Shown here in pieces: positions 17,588 through 24,950 of a stretch of 60,883 nt of DNA. The translations under genes and the position numbers were made by a program. Origin of the DNA: Pedosphaera sp. (GTDB lineage Bacteria; Verrucomicrobiota; Verrucomicrobiia; Limisphaerales; SXQI01); NCBI GenBank assembly GCA_025359965.1, contig JANYDC010000069.1, forward strand, positions 1 through 60,883, read 5' to 3'. Positions within the stretch are counted from its first letter, which is position 1. The number at the start of each line of letters is the position of its first letter. Under the pieces are notes generated by a model that was not told the origin of the DNA, searched no databases, and saw nothing but the letters and a program-made list of their open reading frames with translations.

Positions 17588-18238
17588 ATGAACGCCAGCC
17601 ATAAACCCGCAGGCCGGGTGGTCATGAATTCCTTGGAACTTCGTGGCGCCCTGACCTCGAGGCTAAGCCATGATTTGACCAACCAACTCGCAGTTATCGC
17701 GGGGCATTTGCTGCTGATGGAACTGAGCCCTGAGGACGCGGATTGCCGCCGCAATTCCATGCTCAAAATGCGCGAAGCCAGCGAGGCCGGCGCGGCCTTG
17801 ATTGCCCAGATCAACCATTTTCAAAAGCCTTTTGAGCCTCACGCCACAGAACGAAGCTCCGAGTACCTCGTCGCGATGATCCGGGAAACGCCCCTCTTGG
17901 CCGGATGGAAACTACGCCATGACTGGCTGTCCCCCGCCCCGCTAGCCATCCAAGGACGGTGGGTGATTGGAGCCATTGAATATCTGGCCGATATGATTAA
18001 TCCGGCGCGAGGCTCCATGGTTCTGACCAGCAATCACGATAAGCCGGAAGGGGGTTGGAGCCTTGAAGTGCAATGGACTTCCACAAAGTCGTGGCTTGCG
18101 GCAAATGAGACCCGCAAACCCAAACAATTCGACAAAGCCCTGGTTTTGGAACTTCTGGAGATGGCAGGATGCTCGGCACGTTTTACATTTTCTGAGCCCG
18201 CACTCAATACTCTCATAGTCCATATGCCACAGCTGTGA
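17588..18238 (+). CDS. Histidine phosphotransfer / degenerate kinase-like protein
   Basis: The 216 residues open with a DHp-like helix carrying SRLSHDLTNQLAVIAGH (His28), matching the H-box of ChpT-type phosphotransferases and hybrid kinases with the H-D-x-x-N form. The rest has the length of an ATPase-like domain, but no DTG-G or GTGLGL glycine boxes are visible, so ATP binding is unlikely. It may relay phosphoryl groups to the intact receiver of the protein at 16107-17213, like ChpT, or act as a docking dimer. It begins 5 bp after the roadblock-like gene. An in-frame ATG at codon 13 is a possible alternative start. It is the last gene of the signalling operon. Confidence 0.6.
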   Translation: MNASHKPAGRVVMNSLELRGALTSRLSHDLTNQLAVIAGHLLLMELSPEDADCRRNSMLKMREASEAGAALIAQINHFQKPFEPHATERSSEYLVAMIRETPLLAGWKLRHDWLSPAPLAIQGRWVIGAIEYLADMINPARGSMVLTSNHDKPEGGWSLEVQWTSTKSWLAANETRKPKQFDKALVLELLEMAGCSARFTFSEPALNTLIVHMPQL

Positions 18239-18416
18239 TGTAAGTGAAGAACGGACCGCTAGACATATGTGAATAAGCTTGCTATGAGAGGCAGGACGGC
18301 ATGAAACGCGCCGTTTTCGGAATTGATATTGCACCACTACAAGATAACTTGCGTCGGTACCCCCGGCTTTTTGGTAAGAAGTTACTTAATTCGGGCATTA
18401 AGCAGCACTACAACAT

Positions 18417-18944
18417 ATGAGCATATTCGATGCATTTTACGTTAGAGCCAATCAGCAAGCGACACTCAAGGCAATTCGCCAAAGGTTTGACAAAATGGAA
18501 GTTGAGCAGAACGGCGATTTCATCGGCGTTCTATTGCACAGCAGCCTTCTGAAAACAAAAGAGCCTATGCTGATGCAACTGTCGGAAATATTCGATACTG
18601 ATATTTTCTGGCTTGGTTTTGAGAGTGCAATGGACTGTTTCGAGTTTCATCATTGGCTCTCAGGTAAGCACATACGGTCGCTCGTTTATGGGCTAGAGGA
18701 AGAGAGGACATGGGAGAGGGCTGATGGCACGCCTGAAATCTGGGAGAGTGAGTTTTTCTTCCACCCAAAGAATTTGGAGTGGATTTTAAAATACGAGGAG
18801 GACGAAAAGCAGAAGGATCTGCTTCGGATCATATACCGAGACGCCAAAATTGAAGTTGGTGCGACAGAGCCAAGCTTAGGCTCCAAGGAGACTGCCTCAG
18901 CAATCGCGCAGTACTATGGCTTTCCACATTATGGTGCAGAATGA
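18417..18944 (+). CDS. Hypothetical protein, 175 residues
   Basis: I do not recognise a family. The product is soluble, acidic and rich in aromatic residues. It has an N-terminal segment SIFDAFYVRANQQATLKAI, a central FWLGFESAMDCFEFHHW block, and a C-terminal helix ending in AIAQYYGFPHY. No signal peptide, membrane segment or catalytic motif is visible. It lies 178 bp after the signalling operon on the same strand, and its base composition is more AT-rich than the operon, so it is likely to be a separate transcription unit and possibly acquired. Its size and single-domain look resemble immunity-type or SMI1-like proteins, but I have no motif to support that. Confidence 0.6.
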   Translation: MSIFDAFYVRANQQATLKAIRQRFDKMEVEQNGDFIGVLLHSSLLKTKEPMLMQLSEIFDTDIFWLGFESAMDCFEFHHWLSGKHIRSLVYGLEEERTWERADGTPEIWESEFFFHPKNLEWILKYEEDEKQKDLLRIIYRDAKIEVGATEPSLGSKETASAIAQYYGFPHYGAE

Positions 18945-19010
18945 TATTACCGCCTAACCCAAGTCGACATCGAACGGCCTTTGACGATCATCATCAAACA
19001 GTAGTGACCG

Positions 19011-19799
19011 CTAATGCCGGGATTCGGCTTTTCCGGTTTCTGCGGCCGGCAAATCTCCCTGACCGAGTTTTCTTTTGAAAAGCTCCAGTGCCATGCCATA
19101 GCAGGTCAGAGCCAAGGCGGGGTCATAGCGTGGTCCCTCGTCGCGCAGAAAAGCGTGCTGGCCATTGAATTCGTGCCAGGTGAAGTTGAGACCTTTCTCG
19201 TGCAATGTCTTGTAAACGAGAGCCCGGCCTTCGGCGGGGACGTGGGGATCCTGCCGCCCCCAGATCATCATCAGTTCACCTTTAATTTCGCCAGCGCGGT
19301 CCAGAGAGTTGTCGTTCATTCCCTTGGCCAGGCCGCGCTTATGGATGTCGGTGGCGTAGAAACAAACTGCTGCTGCGACGTCGGGGTTCATGGCGGCGCG
19401 GAAGGCCAGATGACCGCCAATGCAAATGCCAATCGCCCCAAGCGTGCCAGTTGTTTGAGGATGAGTTTTGAGGAAATCGAGTACGGCACGCGCGTCGGCA
19501 TCGTAGTGCGCCAATTCCTTGGTGGTCTTAAGGGCATTGCCGCGATCCGCTCCGGCTTGGTCATAAGCAAGGACGGTGCAAGCCGGTTCAAATTCGTGGT
19601 AGATCTCTGGCACAGCCACCACAAAACCGTGCCCAGCCAGCAAGGCGGCGGTGCGCCGGATGGGACCGGTGACCTGGAAAATTTCAGAGAAAAGAAGCAG
19701 TCCCGGATAACGGCCCGGCGCGTTGGGCCTGAAAATATGCGTGCGCATGGGCCCGGAGGGCGTGACCAGATCCACAGACTCGTTGTCCTTGATTGTCAT
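19011..19799 (-). CDS. Dienelactone hydrolase family protein
   Basis: This 262-residue cytoplasmic alpha/beta hydrolase has the dienelactone hydrolase triad: Cys126 in GICIGG, Asp184 in GRQDPH and His215 in GQHAF, together with the conserved Glu39 in SEIF that activates the cysteine. Length and motif order fit the family. Members hydrolyse lactones or small esters; the true substrate here is unknown, and no catechol-degradation genes are nearby. It is a single gene converging on the hypothetical gene before it. Its start ATG at 19799 follows no visible Shine-Dalgarno sequence. Confidence 0.9.
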   Translation of the reverse strand: MTIKDNESVDLVTPSGPMRTHIFRPNAPGRYPGLLLFSEIFQVTGPIRRTAALLAGHGFVVAVPEIYHEFEPACTVLAYDQAGADRGNALKTTKELAHYDADARAVLDFLKTHPQTTGTLGAIGICIGGHLAFRAAMNPDVAAAVCFYATDIHKRGLAKGMNDNSLDRAGEIKGELMMIWGRQDPHVPAEGRALVYKTLHEKGLNFTWHEFNGQHAFLRDEGPRYDPALALTCYGMALELFKRKLGQGDLPAAETGKAESRH

Positions 19800-20032
19800 C
19801 GTGTAAAAAGACTAGCACCCAAGAGGAATCGCAGGCAAGTAACCACACGTATTTTTGAACGGCTCCAACGCGGGGAACGATTGCCAAGCTCCTTAGACTA
19901 TCCATGCAGTCGCGCGGCATGAGAATGTTGGGATGGTGGGGCGCTGTCCACAGCGCGCCGTTCTGAGGGAAACCAGCATTCCAACCTTTTGGTGCGTTCA
20001 AAGTATCCAGAAACCCTCGCTGAACGCCTTTT

Positions 20033-20190
20033 CTCTGCGCCTCCGCGTCTCTGAGCGAAATCTCCCTCCCAAAATTCCTGAAAAGAAAGCCTCGCGCAGA
20101 GGCGCGGAGGCGCAGAGTTTCATCAACCGGAAACCACCCCAATCCTTCCCCTCTTCTTCTTCTTCGCGGCTTCGTGTCTTCGCGTGACAT
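20033..20190. repeat. REP-like palindromic repeat in a 410-bp intergenic gap
   Basis: The left arm CTCTGCGCCTCCGCG (from 20033) and the right arm CGCGGAGGCGCAGAG (ending 20117) are inverted copies. The arms extend to about 25 bp with two mismatches and enclose a spacer of about 35 bp. The core resembles the dispersed CTCTGCGCCTC-GCG palindromes seen between genes in many bacterial genomes. A second motif of the same kind, with TTCGCGGCTTCGTGTCTTCG, follows at 20163-20182. The gap 19800-20210 holds nothing else I can support. A long minus-strand frame crossing it (19684-20457) is an artefact of the repeat and the neighbouring genes. Confidence 0.65.
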
Positions 20191-20210
20191 TTTAACCGCT
20201 TGGTTACGGC

Positions 20211-21461
20211 TCAAATCCGCAGGAAGATTTTCCTCCGATACATCCAGAATAGAATCAACCAGAGGATCAAAAGGGTTGAGCCACGTTCGAACGCCGGCAC
20301 CCACATGGGGCCGAAGACCGCGAAAGTGTCCTGACCCAGGTGCGTCTTGAATTGACTGCGGATGAACCCGCCGCTCAGCTGCCATAGACAATATAGAGTG
20401 ATGGGATTGAGCCCCACCACCACCAGCGGAAATGCCCAGCGTTTGCAACCGCGCCAATCCACCACAGCCACAAACCCCGCCAGAAACAGCGTCACAAACC
20501 CTGCACTATAAATGGCCCAGCTTGGCGTCCAGATGCGTTTCACAATCGGGCAGAGACCAGCCAGTTCGATGGCTTTGCCTAGAACAACCCCGATGATACC
20601 TGCCACTACAAGACGTTTCAGCTTGTCGGTCATCGAAAGGTTGCTGCGGAGCAATTGGCCGGCGAGAAGACCAAAGATCATGGTGGCTAAAGAGGGGATA
20701 AAGCTCAGGGTATTATAACCACCCGCGTTGTAAGTGAAGGTTGAGGCGGTGGGGAACAAATTGAGAAACCATAAGTCAAAGGCAGCCGCGAAGTTGGTGT
20801 TTTTCTCCCAATGCACGGCAAAGCCGGTGAAGTGCGGCCAGTCCTCGGGCACGCCCACGGTTTTCCAATTGAAATCAGGCGCTGGCAATGGAAAGAGTGC
20901 GAAAGCCAGCCAATAGGCCGTCAGAATTCCGAAGGCCAAGAACCATTGGGTACGCGGTTTGGCAAATGCAATCAGGAAGAGAAAGGGGTAACCAAGACCA
21001 ATCTGGGCCAGCACATTCGTAAAAACCCATTCGGTTTGCTTGCTCCAAGCTGATGTTAGAAAAACGGCGAGCAAAACGAGCATCAATCCCCTGATCATCG
21101 CGTGACCGAACATCACGCCGAAACTTTGCCCCCTGGCCTGTCGATTTGCCACTGACCACGGCAGAGCCACCCCCACCATGAACATAAACGCCGGTTGGAT
21201 GAGATCCCACAAAGAGCAACCGGCCCATGCGGCATGATCGCACTGCATGCCAAAGAACTGCCAAACCGGATTGGCCGGAAAATTCTTGGCCACCTGAGAA
21301 ACACCAAACCCCGCGGACGCCATCAGCAACATAATGGCCCCACGGAATGCATCAAGCGACGCGAGCCGCTGCCCGGACGGCACGGCGGTGGAACCAGCAT
21401 GCTGAAAAACCGGAGCGTGTTCCGGAACTCGTCCCTCAATTGATTCAGGTTCTGGGTTCAT
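20211..21461 (-). CDS. DUF5009 / HGSNAT-like multispanning membrane protein
   Basis: The protein has 416 residues with about ten hydrophobic segments after a 30-residue polar N-terminus. The block RLASLDAFRGAIMLLM near residues 32-47 is the hallmark of the DUF5009 / heparan-alpha-glucosaminide N-acetyltransferase-like group. A luminal loop with conserved His and Trp residues (CDHAAWAGCSLWDLIQPAFMFMVG) follows. Members are thought to move acetyl groups from cytoplasmic acetyl-CoA onto exported sugars; that function is known for the human lysosomal enzyme and inferred for bacteria. It lies 54 bp downstream of the NHL/dockerin-like gene on the same strand and may be co-transcribed with it. Confidence 0.85.
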   Translation of the reverse strand: MNPEPESIEGRVPEHAPVFQHAGSTAVPSGQRLASLDAFRGAIMLLMASAGFGVSQVAKNFPANPVWQFFGMQCDHAAWAGCSLWDLIQPAFMFMVGVALPWSVANRQARGQSFGVMFGHAMIRGLMLVLLAVFLTSAWSKQTEWVFTNVLAQIGLGYPFLFLIAFAKPRTQWFLAFGILTAYWLAFALFPLPAPDFNWKTVGVPEDWPHFTGFAVHWEKNTNFAAAFDLWFLNLFPTASTFTYNAGGYNTLSFIPSLATMIFGLLAGQLLRSNLSMTDKLKRLVVAGIIGVVLGKAIELAGLCPIVKRIWTPSWAIYSAGFVTLFLAGFVAVVDWRGCKRWAFPLVVVGLNPITLYCLWQLSGGFIRSQFKTHLGQDTFAVFGPMWVPAFERGSTLLILWLILFWMYRRKIFLRI

Positions 21462-21515
21462 GCAGTTACGGGCGGTGAATCTGCCTTTAGACTACGTCGA
21501 CGGGGTGTAGTTTGG

Positions 21516-23828
21516 CTAGGGCGCTCTCAGCCTGAAAAACTGGGCCTTCTCGGCGTTTGGAATGAATGCGTTTTGGTAGGGAAAGCGAAGGTCTCCCGGA
21601 GAAGCTTGAAAATTGGTCGATACCTGCAACCAGCCTTCTGCGAAGTTAGGTGAAGACTCCAAAATCACGACTTTTTTATTCACCTGGAGCCAGTTCAGTT
21701 TCACCGACGAATCTAAGCTGCGTACTACTTTCAGGAAAAAATCCACGGGATTCGTTCCAGCAACAAATTCATCCGCGTCGCTTACACCATCCAAGTCAGC
21801 ATCTCCACTGGGAGTGGGCACAATGGAAGTCAATCCGAAGAAATTGGTTGTCCAGTCATCGGAGAAGGGAACTTCTTTCGGGAGAACTGCGTAAGAGATC
21901 GCGACATACTCACTACGCCGTTCTACCTCGTACTGGGTTTGAGCATCCGGGACCGCCTCGAAGACGGGAAAGGTCACTTTAAGTTTTTCCCTGTCATTGA
22001 AGAACTGAGCTAGGGCGGGATGAGGAGTGATTACTATTTTCCCCAACGGTTGTTTACCTTCTGCCATGTTCAATCCGTCCAAAGTGGACCAAGCCATGGC
22101 CACTTGGTTGGACGGAAGCCCGTCTGTGACAGAAACCGTCCGTCCGGCGGACAAATCGGCACGAGGGAGAAAAAGGGGCGGCTCGACACCGGCAGGAAGA
22201 CCAACCAACTCGGCCTTGAACATAAGCCCGCGCACAGTCCTGCCAGCCCGGACATCGAGGTAGACGGGTATTTCAATAGGCGTGCTTGGGTCCCCCACTG
22301 GCACTCGTTCACTGCTGATCATGACGTCCTTGTCCCAAATTCTTTTTGAGTCCGCAACCGACTTGGCAACCAGCGCTCCCTTCTGTGATGAGGACAGCTG
22401 ACTCGGCGTAAGAAATGGAGTGCGGAAACCATCGCTGTTACGAATTCGGGACCAGAGCGCGCCATCAAGACCAAGGGCGCGGTAAAGGATGACTTGCCAG
22501 TCAAGCAAACGGATTTGGCCATCGCCTCCTTCAAATCCTTCTTCATCCAATGGATACGCATCCATGGCGTTGAAGAGATCAGAGTTATTTGGTGGCCTTT
22601 TTATGCCCAGCGAAGCGAGCAGCAGCGAATTCACATCCGCGTTGTCCAGTTTGCCATCGCCAAAACCGGTCAGGCTGCCGAGCCCTTGGGAAAGTCCTTC
22701 CGCGTTGAAGGAAGTGGAGGGAGCCACGTCCCCCACGAGGTAAGAATGGTTGCGGACTTCAATAATGGTATCCGGCATGGCCATCAGAGGAATGCTCCAC
22801 TGATACCCATCAAGGGTGCCGCTAATCTTCTTGAGGCTAACCCTGTATCGGTCTCCTTCCAAAACGGTTCTTGGCAGATCAACGGCAAGAAAATTGACCG
22901 AATTTGAAGCGCGCAGGTCCAAATTTGCACTGGGCGGAATAAAGGCCATGGTGAGGCGATTGGTGTCGCCGAACATTGATGAACTCCAAAGACCAGTAGA
23001 CGTCTGTCCCGAAAAAGATATGCCCAGTGGAATAAGGCTATTGGTGGAGAGGGATATGACTGAGAAACCTCTGGGTATGGATGTACCAACAGGAATAGCT
23101 GGAGGCCGACGTCCGTTGGTGTCGGTGATGGGAGAGATTTCGGCGAGGTATTGCAGGCTGCGGATTTGCAGGCCGGGTTCGAGATCGGCCAAAACGGAAA
23201 GAATCACTTGGGAGCCAACGCCGCCTTCCATGTGCTCGCGCGGGATGCCGATTCGGTTGACGGCGGGCAGTGTGCCGGGGTTGATCAGGGGAATTTCCAG
23301 CTCCATGACGCCATGATCTGCTTCGAGACGCACTTTCTTGACGGAGCGACCTTGGGCATCGGTAATGTAGAGATAATGGTCCGCCTCAAGAAGGAGGCGG
23401 GATGGGCGGTTGAGGATGACGTCCTTGCCTGTTTCATCGACGATTGGGAGGATGGAGACGGTGGCATTGGTGTCGTTGGCAATGCGGCGCACGAGGTAGT
23501 TGTCCGTATCCGCCACGTAAAGAGTGCCATCGGAAGTCGCCACTAAATCAGCCGGGTTGCGGAAACGGGCGAGGCTTCCCCTGACCGGAACTTCAGATGC
23601 AGGCCCGACCAGTCCGGCAGGCGAACCAGCCAGCAGGGAATCGGAGTAATCAGCAAAACTGACAAACCGCACCTGATTCAAGTCCCGCACGACATAGGCC
23701 AAGCCACGCCCTTTACCCAGGCGGTCGGCAGTAACCATATCCTCCGCCGAGCAGGCGACGAGCGTGCAGAGAAAGGCTGCAAAGAGTGCCAAATGCATGC
23801 GACTGGGTGCGTATTTTGAAATGGTCAT
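21516..23828 (-). CDS. Secreted NHL-propeller protein with paired dockerin-like segments
   Basis: The product has 770 residues. The N-terminus (basic, then a hydrophobic stretch ending LVAC at residue 26) fits either a signal peptide or a lipoprotein signal. NHL-type blades follow (about 85-180; GTLYVADTDNYLVRRI, YLYITDAQGRSVKKV). A beta-rich region leads to two dockerin-like calcium loops at 389-408 (GDGKLDNADVNSLLLASLG) and 435-453 (GDGQIRLLDWQVILYRALG). Then comes a cohesin-like beta region (about 500-640), a DADLDGVSDADE calcium segment and the FFRLRAP ending shared in style with the protein at 1233-4298. It is probably surface-exposed. The possible dockerin and cohesin-like parts in one chain are unusual. 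Function is unknown. Confidence 0.75.
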   Translation of the reverse strand: MTISKYAPSRMHLALFAAFLCTLVACSAEDMVTADRLGKGRGLAYVVRDLNQVRFVSFADYSDSLLAGSPAGLVGPASEVPVRGSLARFRNPADLVATSDGTLYVADTDNYLVRRIANDTNATVSILPIVDETGKDVILNRPSRLLLEADHYLYITDAQGRSVKKVRLEADHGVMELEIPLINPGTLPAVNRIGIPREHMEGGVGSQVILSVLADLEPGLQIRSLQYLAEISPITDTNGRRPPAIPVGTSIPRGFSVISLSTNSLIPLGISFSGQTSTGLWSSSMFGDTNRLTMAFIPPSANLDLRASNSVNFLAVDLPRTVLEGDRYRVSLKKISGTLDGYQWSIPLMAMPDTIIEVRNHSYLVGDVAPSTSFNAEGLSQGLGSLTGFGDGKLDNADVNSLLLASLGIKRPPNNSDLFNAMDAYPLDEEGFEGGDGQIRLLDWQVILYRALGLDGALWSRIRNSDGFRTPFLTPSQLSSSQKGALVAKSVADSKRIWDKDVMISSERVPVGDPSTPIEIPVYLDVRAGRTVRGLMFKAELVGLPAGVEPPLFLPRADLSAGRTVSVTDGLPSNQVAMAWSTLDGLNMAEGKQPLGKIVITPHPALAQFFNDREKLKVTFPVFEAVPDAQTQYEVERRSEYVAISYAVLPKEVPFSDDWTTNFFGLTSIVPTPSGDADLDGVSDADEFVAGTNPVDFFLKVVRSLDSSVKLNWLQVNKKVVILESSPNFAEGWLQVSTNFQASPGDLRFPYQNAFIPNAEKAQFFRLRAP

Positions 23829-24006
23829 TTGCTATTCTGTGCTTTGGCAAACCGCCCCCCTACAACAGGCATTGGGTCTCTTGCCTTTAGGACTATATGC
23901 CCGAGATAGTACGTAACGCCAAGGTTTCCTTTTGCTGCATTAGAAAATGAGCAATCAGGCTCAAATTTAAAACATGACCAATGGGTGCGCGGAGCGTCTT
24001 AGAGCT

Positions 24007-24116
24007 CAATGATACTGGAGTTCCTATCCCCACGATTGTAAACCAGCAAAGAGAACAGGGTGTTCGACCCTCAAAAAATGGGAAGTGAAAAAAAGGGGGG
24101 ACTTGACCACGGAAGG
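24007..24116. repeat. Diverged intergenic repeat, copy B
   Basis: This is the counterpart of 60-161 and lies in the 429-bp gap 23829-24257. It keeps CAATGATA-TGG, a dyad (GAACA-GGG-TGTTC, 24053-24065), GACCCTCAAAA and GACCACGGAA. Read on the minus strand, the codons matching the start of the gene at 1-78 give a similar S-I-I-E-L followed at once by a TAA, and no ATG is present. The coding part is therefore dead or was never coding. The rest of the gap, including a purine/pyrimidine-biased tract at 24085-24100, shows no gene. Confidence 0.55.
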
Positions 24117-24257
24117 AGACGGGTATTCAGATAGGGGTAAACAAACATGCAGGCTTGCAAACGCCCAAGAACTCAGAGTAACTAACGCTTCAATGCCAAA
24201 CACAATCCTAAGCTTTCTTGGATTGAAAAGACGTGTTTTGGTGGTATTCCCCCTCTT

Positions 24258-24860
24258 ATGAAACTCGGTATCTTCCTAACGCTTGGAGTCTTGTTTTTAT
24301 TGGCTCTCCTATGGGTCATCAATTTCGTGCGTTACAGAGCACGCATGCAACATTACATCTTTGCGCACCAATTACTCCCATCGCAAATGTTCACCGATCC
24401 GGCTGCTGTACTAGTGCCGATGATCAGCGAGAATGGGTTCTGTCCCGAGGGGCGAGAACATCTATTGCGATTCTGGGAGGCTGCAGGGGAAAATCTCGGA
24501 GAAAGGGACTCCGTCTCCTCGGAAGCTTTGACCTACTCAGTGGAGGTGCTCGGACACCCAAATTCCACCGCATACTTTGTGGAGCTCCCTAAGCCGGAAA
24601 TGAAAACAGAAGCATACTTCGCTCTCATGGTTTTTGATGGACCTGGTCTATGCTGTGGAACGTTGCGGCAGCTGCGATACTTCGTCCTCGAGTATCATGG
24701 CGAAAAGAACGGCGTCCCTAAGACTCACCTCGGGGAGTGGATCCCGAGGGGAAATGGCGACATGAAATATGTTAGCCACGGAGACGATACGACACCTGAG
24801 AAAAACATCCTGATGGCGAAGGTGGAGCAAATTATTCATACCTCCGGATCGCAGCCCTGA
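24258..24860 (+). CDS. Hypothetical membrane-anchored protein, 200 residues
   Basis: A single N-terminal hydrophobic helix (about residues 4-24) is followed by basic residues VRYRAR, predicting an anchor with the remaining 170 residues outside or, by the positive-inside rule, possibly cytoplasmic. The soluble part has segments HPNSTAYFVELPKPE and YFVLEYHGE, and a C-terminal helix. I recognise no family and no catalytic motif. The gene stands alone between a repeat-bearing gap and a convergent carbohydrate operon. An out-of-frame overlapping frame at 24233-24592 is a shadow. The ATG at 24258 is the natural start because it precedes the hydrophobic helix directly. Confidence 0.6.
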   Translation: MKLGIFLTLGVLFLLALLWVINFVRYRARMQHYIFAHQLLPSQMFTDPAAVLVPMISENGFCPEGREHLLRFWEAAGENLGERDSVSSEALTYSVEVLGHPNSTAYFVELPKPEMKTEAYFALMVFDGPGLCCGTLRQLRYFVLEYHGEKNGVPKTHLGEWIPRGNGDMKYVSHGDDTTPEKNILMAKVEQIIHTSGSQP

Positions 24861-24950
24861 ACTTCCTATGACGGCAAAAGTATTGTCAGTGCTTGGGCGA
24901 GAGCGGGTACCCGACCCACAAAGCGGAATTTACTCGTCAGGAAATTTTAG

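Noticed and set aside
19684..20457. Minus-strand frame of 257 residues over the intergenic gap
   Set aside because: It crosses the REP-like palindrome and overlaps the ends of two well-supported genes; its composition is not protein-like.
24085..24100. G/A-rich tract thought to be a terminator T-run on the minus strand
   Set aside because: No stem precedes it in either direction; it is part of the diverged repeat.
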